From Candidatus Fukatsuia endosymbiont of Tuberolachnus salignus (GTDB taxonomy: Bacteria; Pseudomonadota; Gammaproteobacteria; Enterobacterales; Enterobacteriaceae), in contig NZ_OZ034983.1 of NCBI RefSeq assembly GCF_964030845.1, positions 186,001 through 250,000 of the forward strand: a stretch of DNA of 64,000 nucleotides, read 5' to 3'. The notes beneath the pieces are model-generated. The model searched no databases. It had not been told where the DNA came from and saw only the letters and a program-made list of their open reading frames with translations. Positions 9,067 to 16,210 of this stretch are shown here, piece by piece (the first letter of the stretch is position 1; each line of letters starts with the position of its first letter). The position numbers and the translations under genes were made by a program.

Positions 9067-10025
9067 AGTTGACGGGTTTTATAATGACCGTTTGTATAGC
9101 CGGAAATCTCAATGATCCCCTGTACACGACGGCCTTGCGGAGTTTTGGCGATATGAACAATCACATGCACCGCATCGCCAATAAGCGGCTCAATATCAGA
9201 GGGAGCATTTGCGTTACGAGTAATGAGTGACTTCAGACGCGTTAGCGCTGACATAGCATTATTTGCATGTAAAGTTGCAGCCCCTCCTTCGTGACCCGTA
9301 TTCCACGCATCTAACAGATCCAGCGCCTCGGCACCCCTGACTTCACCAACCAGAATGCGATCGGGTCGCATGCGCAAAATGGTCTTCAGCAACATCGTCA
9401 TTGTGACTTCAAGCGTGGTGTGATACTGAACACAATTCTGAGCGGCACATTGAATTTCACCGGTGTCTTCAATAATACAAACGCGTTCTGTCGGATCATG
9501 TAAAACCATTTGATGAATGATTGCGTTGACCAGTGTGGTTTTACCCGAACCCGTACCGCCAATCACCAATATATTACGGTGATCACACACCGCCTGTTTT
9601 ATCATCGAACATTGCTCAGCGGTCATGATCCCGGCGGCGAGGTACTGATCGAGAGTAAAGATAGCAATCGCTTTTTTACGGATGGCAAAAGTTGGAGCTT
9701 GCACTACGGGAGGAAGCTGCCCGGCAAAACGTGAGCCATCGAGCGGTAATTCCCCTTCGATCAGAGGAGAGGCACGAGTGACTGTTTTGCCATGATAACC
9801 GGCAACAACCTGGATGACGGCAGCGGCACGTTGCGGCAACATGGTGCCAATACGCGCCATCTTTTCACCTAACTTTTCTTGCCAAATACCGCCATCCGCA
9901 TTGAGTAGTACCTCTATCGTTTTAGGATCGTTTAGTGCTGAGACAATAAGTGGCCCCAAATCACGCCCCAGTTTCTCAATTGCTCGTGTGTTGACTGACG
10001 AATGTTCTTTTTCCTCTATAGTCAT
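9063..10025 (-). CDS. trbB: TrbB/VirB11 secretion ATPase of T4SS
   Basis: 320-residue hexameric traffic ATPase of the VirB11 family. The N-terminal domain covers about 1-140. The catalytic domain has Walker A GGTGSGKTT at 156-164, the Asp box VCIIEDTGEIQ (about 185), Walker B RPDRILVGEVRG (about 222) and the His box TGHEGGAATLHAN (about 245). It is the first gene of the trb operon. RP4 trbA, the operon regulator, is missing upstream. The 260 bases before the start hold no other gene, so the operon promoter is presumably there. Confidence 0.95.
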   Translation of the reverse strand: MTIEEKEHSSVNTRAIEKLGRDLGPLIVSALNDPKTIEVLLNADGGIWQEKLGEKMARIGTMLPQRAAAVIQVVAGYHGKTVTRASPLIEGELPLDGSRFAGQLPPVVQAPTFAIRKKAIAIFTLDQYLAAGIMTAEQCSMIKQAVCDHRNILVIGGTGSGKTTLVNAIIHQMVLHDPTERVCIIEDTGEIQCAAQNCVQYHTTLEVTMTMLLKTILRMRPDRILVGEVRGAEALDLLDAWNTGHEGGAATLHANNAMSALTRLKSLITRNANAPSDIEPLIGDAVHVIVHIAKTPQGRRVQGIIEISGYTNGHYKTRQL

Positions 10026-10287
10026 CGTCTACGCCCTTGCCTTTTACAAAGAATTTACATAATAAACGAGGAAGTGAAATAATTAGTCAACGAAACAATA
10101 TAAACACCGGAATTTTGCATGTAGTTAAGGAAAGATAGAGTTAGCTAAGGAATTGCAGCAAATGGCGTTGCTTTTTTTGGGGCTGATGGTTGGTTTGTGA
10201 AGCATCTCGCATCTTTTAGTGATACTAGAGTAGAAAAGATAAAGAGTGTTACTATCAAACTAAACATTTTATCAAGACGGAGAGATA

Positions 10288-10776
10288 ATGAGTCATGACC
10301 AACTACATGAATTTAGTTTTGCTGTCGGTAAAAAGCTCAGACAGCGAAAGGCTTTTATTACCTGTGCAGAATCTTGTACTGGCGGATGGATAGCAAAAGC
10401 GATTACTGATATTCCTGATAGCTCTGCCTATTTTGATCGTGGCTATGTCACCTATAGCGATGCCGCTAAACATGATCTACTTGGTGTCTCTAAGGCGACA
10501 TTACTAGCTTGTGGCGCGGTGAGTGCCGAAGTCGTAAAAGAAATGGCGTTAGGGGCGTTGGACAAGGCGAATGCAGATTTTTCTTTATCTGTTAGCGGGT
10601 TCGCTGGGTCCGATAAAAAAGACGTCCACGACCCGCAGGGTGAAGTATGGTTTGGTTTTGCGGCAAAAACCGGTGAGGTTATCACGCAGCTGCAAATTTT
10701 CCGTGGTAATCGCGAATCAATACGTATGCAAGCTACTGTTTTTTCATTAAAAAAAATATTAGAACATTTTCTATAA
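10288..10776 (+). CDS. pncC: Nicotinamide-nucleotide amidohydrolase PncC (CinA C-terminal domain)
   Basis: 162-residue stand-alone CinA C-terminal domain protein. It deamidates nicotinamide mononucleotide to nicotinate mononucleotide in the pyridine-nucleotide salvage cycle, in the cytosol. Signature motifs are CAESCTGGWIAKAIT (about 29-43), with the catalytic Ser, and SVSGFAGSDKK further on. The length equals the enterobacterial enzyme. It lies directly before recA as in E. coli (ygaD-recA). The start has GACGGAGAG eight bases upstream. Confidence 0.93.
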   Translation: MSHDQLHEFSFAVGKKLRQRKAFITCAESCTGGWIAKAITDIPDSSAYFDRGYVTYSDAAKHDLLGVSKATLLACGAVSAEVVKEMALGALDKANADFSLSVSGFAGSDKKDVHDPQGEVWFGFAAKTGEVITQLQIFRGNRESIRMQATVFSLKKILEHFL

Positions 10777-10784
10777 AAATAGTC

Positions 10785-10812
10785 TTGATGCTGTATTATT
10801 GTACAGTATAAT
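10785..10812 (+). promoter_or_regulatory. recA promoter with LexA (SOS) box in spacer
   Basis: A -35 hexamer TTGATG (10785-10790) and a perfect -10 TATAAT (10807-10812) are separated by 16 bases. Those 16 bases are exactly an SOS box, CTGTATTATTGTACAG (10791-10806), matching the LexA consensus CTGT-N8-ACAG. This is the E. coli recA arrangement, in which LexA blocks polymerase until DNA damage. Confidence 0.93.
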
Positions 10813-10832
10813 CAGGAGTAGTTTTCTGTGTA

Positions 10833-10963
10833 TACCCTTCGCCTTTCAAGTTGCGGCGGCGTTGGCTGCTCGCACTCATCCCAGTCATGTACTACCTGTA
10901 CATGACTGGGATTCGATTGATTGCCGCCTTGCCGTAACTCGAAATTCATGGGGTATAGCACAA
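10833..10963 (+). repeat. ERIC element in the recA leader
   Basis: An imperfect palindrome of about 130 bases begins TATACCCTTCGCCTTTCAAG and ends with ATGGGGTATA. The centre is a 13-base perfect inverted repeat, CCCAGTCATGTAC / GTACATGACTGGG, around TACCT. This is the ERIC (enterobacterial repetitive intergenic consensus) plan. It lies 21 bases after the recA -10 box and about 75 bases before the start codon, so it would be transcribed as a large hairpin in the recA 5' UTR. Confidence 0.85.
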
Positions 10964-11039
10964 TATTTAATGGCAATAATAGACTTTTTGCAAAGCTGTC
11001 GTTCGCTATGTAAACGTTATGTAAAGGAGAGAAGTAAAA

Positions 11040-12182
11040 ATGGTGACTGATGAGAATAAACAAAAAGCGTTGGCTGCGGCATTAGCACAAATTGAAAAGC
11101 AATTTGGCAAAGGTTCTATCATGCGCCTGGGTGAAGACCGCTCTATGGACGTTGAAACCATCTCGACAGGATCTCTCTCTCTCGATATTGCATTGGGTGT
11201 GGGTGGCTTGCCGAGGGGGCGTATTGTCGAAATTTATGGCCCAGAATCATCAGGCAAAACGACGCTAACCTTACAGGTTATTGCATCGGCTCAACGTGAA
11301 GGAAAAACCTGTGCATTTATTGATGCTGAGCACGCTCTTGATCCTATCTATGCCAAAAAATTGGGTGTAGATATTGATAATTTACTTTGTTCTCAACCTG
11401 ATACGGGTGAACAGGCACTGGAAATCTGTGATGCCTTAACACGTTCTAATGCTGTTGATGTGATCATCGTCGACTCTGTTGCTGCTTTGACACCGAAAGC
11501 AGAAATTGAGGGAGAAATCGGTGATTCTCATATGGGGCTCGCGGCGCGTATGATGAGTCAGGCGATGCGTAAATTGGCGGGGAATCTAAAGAACGCTAAC
11601 ACGCTATTAATTTTTATCAATCAGATCCGTATGAAAATTGGGGTAATGTTCGGCAGCCCTGAAACCACAACGGGAGGCAATGCACTTAAATTTTACGCAT
11701 CGGTACGTTTAGATATTCGGCGGACAGGTTCAGTAAAAGACGGTGACGAAGTGATCGGTAATGAGACTCGGGTCAAGGTAGTTAAAAATAAAGTTGCAGC
11801 GCCGTTCAAGCAAGCTGAATTTCAGATACAGTACGGAGAGGGGATTAATATCCACGGTGAGTTAATTGATCTTGGTGTTAAACATAAACTTATCGAAAAA
11901 GCAGGAGCCTGGTACAGCTATAATGATAACAAAATTGGTCAAGGTAAGGCTAATGCCAGTAAGTATCTGAAAGAAAACCCCTCTATTTTTGCTGAATTGG
12001 ATAAAAAATTACGTGAGATGTTGCTCCCTAAATCCAACATTAAAAGCGCTGATGCAAAAAGTTCTGGCACTCAAGACACGCGTGTTAGAAGTTCTTCTGG
12101 TATCCCAAAGAAGATGCAAACAGAAGCAGCGACGGAAACTGCAGATGATGAAAGAAACAACGATACGAGTGAAGAGTTTTAA
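11040..12182 (+). CDS. recA: Recombinase RecA
   Basis: 380 residues. RecA forms filaments on single-stranded DNA, promotes strand exchange and triggers LexA self-cleavage. The core is nearly identical to enterobacterial RecA: Walker A GPESSGKTT (about 67-75), Walker B VDVIIVDSVAAL, L1 region GDSHMGLAARMMSQ, and L2 region NQIRMKIGVMFGSPETTTGG. The acidic C-terminal tail is about 27 residues longer than in E. coli RecA, is Ser/Thr/Lys-rich, and still ends in acidic EEF. It has its own SOS promoter and an ERIC-containing leader. recX, which follows recA in most relatives, is absent; mlaF follows after 78 bases. Confidence 0.97.
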   Translation: MVTDENKQKALAAALAQIEKQFGKGSIMRLGEDRSMDVETISTGSLSLDIALGVGGLPRGRIVEIYGPESSGKTTLTLQVIASAQREGKTCAFIDAEHALDPIYAKKLGVDIDNLLCSQPDTGEQALEICDALTRSNAVDVIIVDSVAALTPKAEIEGEIGDSHMGLAARMMSQAMRKLAGNLKNANTLLIFINQIRMKIGVMFGSPETTTGGNALKFYASVRLDIRRTGSVKDGDEVIGNETRVKVVKNKVAAPFKQAEFQIQYGEGINIHGELIDLGVKHKLIEKAGAWYSYNDNKIGQGKANASKYLKENPSIFAELDKKLREMLLPKSNIKSADAKSSGTQDTRVRSSSGIPKKMQTEAATETADDERNNDTSEEF

Positions 12183-12217
12183 CCTCTTTCACTGGGTTGA
12201 AGCTGCATTTCATGCTG

Positions 12218-12250
12218 AGGCACAGTAAGGCATAGTAAGGCACAAAAAGG
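12218..12250 (+). repeat. Short tandem decamer repeat between recA and mlaF
   Basis: Three consecutive ten-base units, AGGCACAGTA, AGGCATAGTA and AGGCACAAAA, are followed by AGG. They lie in the 78-base gap at the place where gene order departs from relatives (recX missing, mla operon instead). They give no obvious regulatory motif. Confidence 0.6.
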
Positions 12251-12260
12251 TACACCCGAA

Positions 12261-13091
12261 ATGACCCCATTGGCATCGAATTTAATTGAAATCCGTAGTA
12301 TGAGTTTTACTCGCGGTGGACGTAAAATATTCGCCGATATCGATATGACAGTGCCTCGTGGCAAAATAACAGCGATCATGGGGCCATCAGGGACAGGTAA
12401 AACCACCTTGTTACGTTTGATAGGGGGACAATTAGCCCCTGACTGTGGCATGATTTTGTTTGATGGCGACAATATTCCTACTTTGTCACGACAACGGTTG
12501 TATCATGTGCGTAAAAAAATGAGTATATTATTTCAGTCTGGTGCACTATTTACCGATTTGAGTGTTTTTGAGAATGTGGCATTTCCCTTGCGTGAGCATA
12601 GTAATCTGCCACCTGAACTGTTGCACAGCACGGTGATGATGAAATTGGAAGCCGTCGGGTTACGTGGTGTTGCTCATTGGATGCCATCCGAACTTTCTGG
12701 TGGTATGGCCCGGCGGGTTGCTTTGGCACGGGCAATTGCCCTTGATCCTGAGTTGATCATGTTCGATGAACCTTTCGTTGGTCAAGATCCGATCACCATG
12801 GGAATACTGGTTAAACTTATCGATGAACTGAACCATGCATTGGGGGCCACCTGTGTTGTCGTGTCACATGATGTACCTGAGGTGCTTAGTATCGCTGACT
12901 ATGCTTATATTATTGCTGATCAATACGTGATTGCTGAAGGAACACCACAACAGTTACAAAATAATGATGACCGACGGGTACGCCAGTTCCTCGATGGTAC
13001 TGCCGACGGGGTAGTGCCTTTTCGTTTTGCCTCTAATGATTATAAAACCGAACTATTAGAACCTGTTCAATATTCAGCAAAACGCTTTTAG
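12261..13091 (+). CDS. mlaF: Phospholipid transport ATPase MlaF
   Basis: 276-residue ABC ATPase of the Mla system, which moves phospholipids between the inner and outer membranes to keep the outer leaflet asymmetric. Walker A GPSGTGKTT lies at about 41-49, the signature LSGGMARRVALARA at about 140-153, Walker B LIMFDEP at about 164, and the switch His in VVSHD. The long C-terminal tail is the one MlaB contacts in relatives. The stop codon TAG is formed by the TA target plus the first base of the family-A repeat that begins at 13091, so the end of the coding sequence lies on the insertion junction. Confidence 0.96.
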   Translation: MTPLASNLIEIRSMSFTRGGRKIFADIDMTVPRGKITAIMGPSGTGKTTLLRLIGGQLAPDCGMILFDGDNIPTLSRQRLYHVRKKMSILFQSGALFTDLSVFENVAFPLREHSNLPPELLHSTVMMKLEAVGLRGVAHWMPSELSGGMARRVALARAIALDPELIMFDEPFVGQDPITMGILVKLIDELNHALGATCVVVSHDVPEVLSIADYAYIIADQYVIAEGTPQQLQNNDDRRVRQFLDGTADGVVPFRFASNDYKTELLEPVQYSAKRF

Positions 13092-13260
13092 AGCCTGTTC
13101 CAAATCTTTTTCGTTGTGCTCAGACGAGGAAAAAATGGGCGAAAAAGCGCAGTTTACTCTTTGCATACAACAAAAAGGGAGTAAATGAGCATTTTGAGCT
13201 CATTTTTGACGAATGACTTGACCAAAACACGGCGAGCACGAGAGATTGCGAACAGATTCT
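13091..13260 (+). repeat. MITE-like repeat, family A, copy 1
   Basis: 170-base element flanked by TA on both sides (13089-13090 and 13261-13262). Its ends are inverted: GAGCCTGTTCCAAATCT on the left and AGATTGCGAACAGATTCT on the right. The interior matches copies at 16021, 17532 and 42637. There is no coding capacity. TA flanks suggest mobilisation by an IS630/Tc1-mariner type transposase, but these ends do not match the ends of the IS630 copies in this window. Confidence 0.85.
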
Positions 13261-13278
13261 TAGGCCGATGGAGTGTTT

Positions 13279-14061
13279 ATGTTAGTAAAAGCGTTAGCAT
13301 ACTTAGGTCGCCATGCAATAGATCTATGCGCGTCATTCGGTCGTGCCGGATTGATGTTGTTTAATGCATTGATAGGCAAACCTGAACCCCGTAAACAGTG
13401 GCCATTACTGCTGAAACAAATCCATAATCTGGGAATGCAATCGCTGCTAATTATTATGGTTTCCGGATTATTCATTGGTATGGTGCTAGGTTTACAAGGC
13501 TATTTAGTTTTGACGACTTATAGTGCAGAAGCCAGTTTAGGCATGATGGTAGCCTTGTCATTATTGAGAGAGTTGGGGCCGGTAGTCACTGCGCTACTGT
13601 TTGCTGGGCGGGCGGGATCAGCACTCACTGCCGAAATCGGCCTGATGAAAACCACCGAACAGATTTCTAGTTTGGAGATGATGGCTGTTGATCCGCTTCG
13701 GCGTGTGATCGCCCCTCGCTTTTGGGCGGGCGTGATCAGTATGCCACTATTAACAGCAATTTTTATCGCCATGGGAATAACAGGGGGTGCCATAGTTGCT
13801 GTTGATTGGAAAGGTATCGATGTTGGTTTTTTTTGGTCGGCGATGCAAAATACAGTTGAGTGGCGCGCTGATTTGCTAAATAGTCTGATTAAAAGCCTCG
13901 TATTCACCATTGCCGTGACCTGGATTGCATTATTTAATGGTTATGATGCGGTTCTTACCTCTGAAGGAATTAGCCAGGCCACGACCCGTACAGTGGTACA
14001 TTCATCATTAGCGGTATTAGGATTGGATTTTGTGTTAACAACATTGATGTTCGGGAGTTAA
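13279..14061 (+). CDS. mlaE: Phospholipid transport permease MlaE
   Basis: 260-residue permease of the MlaFEDB complex in the inner membrane. The start ATG at 13279 has GGAG five bases upstream and gives the conserved MLVKALAYLG beginning; a GTG two codons earlier is less likely. Membrane segments lie at about 50-75, 90-115, 145-175, 195-225 and 240-258. Conserved motifs are GLFIGMVLGLQGYL, LRELGPVVTALLFAGRAGSALTAEIG (in part) and the ATTRTVVHSSLAVLG end. The family-A repeat now separates it from mlaF by 187 bases, where relatives have near-overlap, so translational coupling is lost. Confidence 0.96.
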   Translation: MLVKALAYLGRHAIDLCASFGRAGLMLFNALIGKPEPRKQWPLLLKQIHNLGMQSLLIIMVSGLFIGMVLGLQGYLVLTTYSAEASLGMMVALSLLRELGPVVTALLFAGRAGSALTAEIGLMKTTEQISSLEMMAVDPLRRVIAPRFWAGVISMPLLTAIFIAMGITGGAIVAVDWKGIDVGFFWSAMQNTVEWRADLLNSLIKSLVFTIAVTWIALFNGYDAVLTSEGISQATTRTVVHSSLAVLGLDFVLTTLMFGS

Positions 14062-14064
14062 GTG

Positions 14065-14565
14065 ATGCAAACGAAGAAAAGTGAAATAGGGGTTGGCCTA
14101 TTTGTTTTACTTGCCTTGGTTGCCACTATATTTATCTGTCTGAAAGTGGCAGGTATTAAATCGATTGGTAGTCAAGCCACTTACCGGATATACGCGACTT
14201 TCGATAATGTGGGTGGTCTAGGTGTCAATTCTCCGGTCAAAATTGGCGGTGTTGTGGTAGGACGAGTAGCCGTTATCTCTTTGGATGACAACAATTACAG
14301 TCCCCGTGTCGCTATGGATATCGAAGCAAATTATAACAGGATCCCGGACAGTAGCTCTTTGGCTATCAGAACATCCGGTTTATTGGGAGAGCAGTTCCTG
14401 GCACTGAACGTGGGATTCGAAGATGAAGAAATGGGCACGAATCTCTTAAAAGAAGGTAGCACCATCCAAAATACGAAATCTGCATTGATTTTAGAAGATT
14501 TAATTGGTCAGCTACTCTACAGCAGAGGCGAAAAAAATCAGGTTGTGTCATCAAAAAGTACGTGA
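14065..14565 (+). CDS. mlaD: Phospholipid-binding MCE protein MlaD
   Basis: 166-residue MCE-domain protein anchored by one N-terminal helix (about 7-28). It forms the periplasmic hexameric ring of MlaFEDB. The MCE domain (about 38-120) has the conserved PVKIGGVVVGRV and SGLLGEQFLALNVG stretches, and the hydrophobic-pore helix LILEDLIGQLLY is kept. It begins four bases after the mlaE stop. The C-terminal tail is shorter than the 183-residue E. coli protein. Repeat DNA starts immediately after the stop, so the tail was probably trimmed by the insertion. Confidence 0.95.
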   Translation: MQTKKSEIGVGLFVLLALVATIFICLKVAGIKSIGSQATYRIYATFDNVGGLGVNSPVKIGGVVVGRVAVISLDDNNYSPRVAMDIEANYNRIPDSSSLAIRTSGLLGEQFLALNVGFEDEEMGTNLLKEGSTIQNTKSALILEDLIGQLLYSRGEKNQVVSSKST

Positions 14566-14647
14566 GGGTTGCGAGCACCAGGTAACGCAGAATTTGTAGT
14601 ACGTAGTAGATTTTGCAAAAAGTCTAATAGATTTCGAACAGGTTCTA
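14566..14647 (+). repeat. Composite remnant of family-B and family-A repeats
   Basis: The right half of a family-B element (GCGAGCACCAGGTAACGCAG through TTTTGCAAAAAGTCTA) runs to 14626. It is followed at once by the right end of a family-A element (AGATTTCGAACAGGTTCTA, to 14647). Both left halves are gone, so this is a nested or deleted insertion site between mlaD and mlaC. Confidence 0.7.
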
Positions 14648-14660
14648 AGAGGTGATAGGT

Positions 14661-15287
14661 ATGTTTAAACGTTTATTAGTGATAATACTGTTGATGGTGG
14701 CACCACTGGCGAATGCCGTGGATCGAACTAACCCTTATCATTTGATGGAGGAAGTTGCCCAAAAAACCTTCGGTCGTTTGAAAGATGAGCAGCCAAAAAT
14801 CAAACAAGATCCTAACTATCTGCGAACTATTGTACGTGAAGAATTATTACCTTTTATACAGATAAAATACGCGGGTGCTTTAGTATTGGGTCCTGACTAT
14901 AAAGGAACCACTCCAGTACAGCGTGCAGCTTATTTCACTGCTTTTAGTTCATACCTGGAACAGGCATATGGGCAAGCATTAGCCATGTACCACAGTCAGA
15001 GTTACCAAATTACACCGGAAAAACCGTTAGGCGATGCGACCATTGTTGCCATCCGTGTCAGCATCATTGATCCGAATGGACGTCCACCTGTGCGTCTGGA
15101 TTTCCAATGGCGTAAAAACAGTCAAACGGGATATTGGCAAGCTTTTGACATGGCTGTAGAGGGGGTAAGTATGATCACGACTAAGCAGAATGAATGGGCT
15201 TCTGTCTTACGTCAAAAGGGGGTAGAGGGTCTAACGGAACAGCTGCGTATCAGCGCGAAACAACCTATCACATTGGATAAAAAGTAA
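14661..15287 (+). CDS. mlaC: Periplasmic phospholipid carrier MlaC
   Basis: 208 residues from the ATG of MFKRLLVIILLMVAP; an in-frame GTG three codons upstream is disfavoured. A signal peptide (about 1-21, cleavage after ANA) precedes the MlaC/ttg2D domain that shuttles phospholipid between MlaD and the outer-membrane MlaA complex. Conserved stretches are IKYAGALVLG, AYGQALAMYHSQSYQI, PPVRLDFQWRKNSQTG and EGVSMITTKQNEW. The frame is intact and the length normal. Confidence 0.96.
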   Translation: MFKRLLVIILLMVAPLANAVDRTNPYHLMEEVAQKTFGRLKDEQPKIKQDPNYLRTIVREELLPFIQIKYAGALVLGPDYKGTTPVQRAAYFTAFSSYLEQAYGQALAMYHSQSYQITPEKPLGDATIVAIRVSIIDPNGRPPVRLDFQWRKNSQTGYWQAFDMAVEGVSMITTKQNEWASVLRQKGVEGLTEQLRISAKQPITLDKK

Positions 15288-15289
15288 TA

Positions 15290-15583
15290 ATGACCGCTCA
15301 GCTTAGCTGGCAATTACGGCAAAATATCTTACTGTTACAGGGAGATTTAAATCGCGAAACACTGTTACCACTATGGCAACAGAGTGGTGCGCTGCTAGTT
15401 GGTATTCACTGTATTAATGTTGCGCAATTACAACGGGTCGATTCTTCAGGTCTGGCACTGTTGGTTCATTTACAACAAAGATCACATCAGCATGGCACGA
15501 CCTTAACAATTTCTGGCATCAGTGAGCAATTGGCAACACTGGTTAAACTCTACAATTTACAGCAAATAATTTCTATTTATTAG
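15290..15583 (+). CDS. mlaB: MlaB STAS-domain subunit
   Basis: 97-residue STAS protein that binds MlaF and stabilises the ABC complex. The conserved core RVDSSGLALLVHLQQR holds the helix that contacts MlaF. It starts two bases after mlaC. Its stop TAG is TA target plus the first G of the family-B repeat starting at 15583, as for mlaF. The C-terminal YNLQQIISIY aligns well with the YNLPADVL end of relatives, so little or no protein was lost. Confidence 0.92.
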   Translation: MTAQLSWQLRQNILLLQGDLNRETLLPLWQQSGALLVGIHCINVAQLQRVDSSGLALLVHLQQRSHQHGTTLTISGISEQLATLVKLYNLQQIISIY

Positions 15584-15717
15584 ACCTCTTGCAAAACCGT
15601 AGCCAGCGCTGTGCGAAGTCAAGGTGCCTGGAGCGCAGTAACTACGCGCGAGTAATGAGAATTGTGAGCACAGGGTAACGCAGAATTTGCAGCAGGTAGT
15701 AGGTTTTTCAAAAAGTC
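15583..15717 (+). repeat. MITE-like repeat, family B
   Basis: 135-base element flanked by TA (15581-15582 and 15718-15719). Inverted ends are GACCTCTTGCAAAACCG and the complement of GGTTTTTCAAAAAGTC. The interior shares AAGTCAAGG, GGAGCGCAGTAACTACG and GTAACGCAGAATTTGCAG with copies at 38058, 48740, 50074, 52482 and 53678. It carries no coding sequence. Confidence 0.85.
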
Positions 15718-15745
15718 TACTGAAACATTGGATTAACAGGTAAAT

Positions 15746-16009
15746 ATGAACGTTATTGACACCACCGAAATTAAAAACGTACTGACACGAGGACTGTCAT
15801 TACAAGAAGCTCACGTCAGCGCTCAAGGCAGCCATTTTGAGGTAATTGTTGTCGGTGATCTCTTCGCCACTATGAAGACAATACAAAGACACCGAGCTGT
15901 TTATACTCAATTAAATGAATATATCGTCAACGGTAGTATTCATGCGCTATCAATTAAAGCTTATACACCAGAAGAGTGGAAACGTAATCGCAAACTTCAC
16001 GGTTTTTGA
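15746..16009 (+). CDS. ibaG: BolA-like protein IbaG
   Basis: 87-residue BolA-family protein (E. coli IbaG/YrbA), a partner of monothiol glutaredoxin in iron-sulfur handling that also affects acid tolerance. The BolA fold is visible, with the conserved VSAQGSHFEVIVVGD segment (holding the likely cluster-ligand His) and the C-terminal SIHALSIKAYTPEEW. grxD, its likely partner, is present at 48889-49236. It keeps the conserved place between mlaB and murA, though repeats now flank it on both sides. Confidence 0.93.
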   Translation: MNVIDTTEIKNVLTRGLSLQEAHVSAQGSHFEVIVVGDLFATMKTIQRHRAVYTQLNEYIVNGSIHALSIKAYTPEEWKRNRKLHGF

Positions 16010-16020
16010 CCTTTTGCATC

Positions 16021-16193
16021 TAAGAGCCTGTTTCAAATCTTCTTAAGCAATGCTCAGACGAGGAAAAAACGGGCGAAAAAGCGCAGTTTACGCTTTGTAT
16101 ACAACAAAAGGAGTAAATGAGCATTTTGAGCACGTTTTTGATGAATTACTTGACCGAAACACGGCGAGCACAAGAGATTTCGAATAGGTTCTA
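16021..16193 (+). repeat. MITE-like repeat, family A, copy 2
   Basis: About 170 bases between ibaG and murA, with inverted ends TAAGAGCCTGTTTCAAATCT and AGATTTCGAATAGGTTCTA. The orientation and interior match copy 1 (GCTCAGACGAGGAAAAAACG, CAACAAAAGGAGTAAATGAG). It ends only 17 bases before the murA start. Confidence 0.85.
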
Positions 16194-16210
16194 ACAATAA
16201 AGGGCACATC

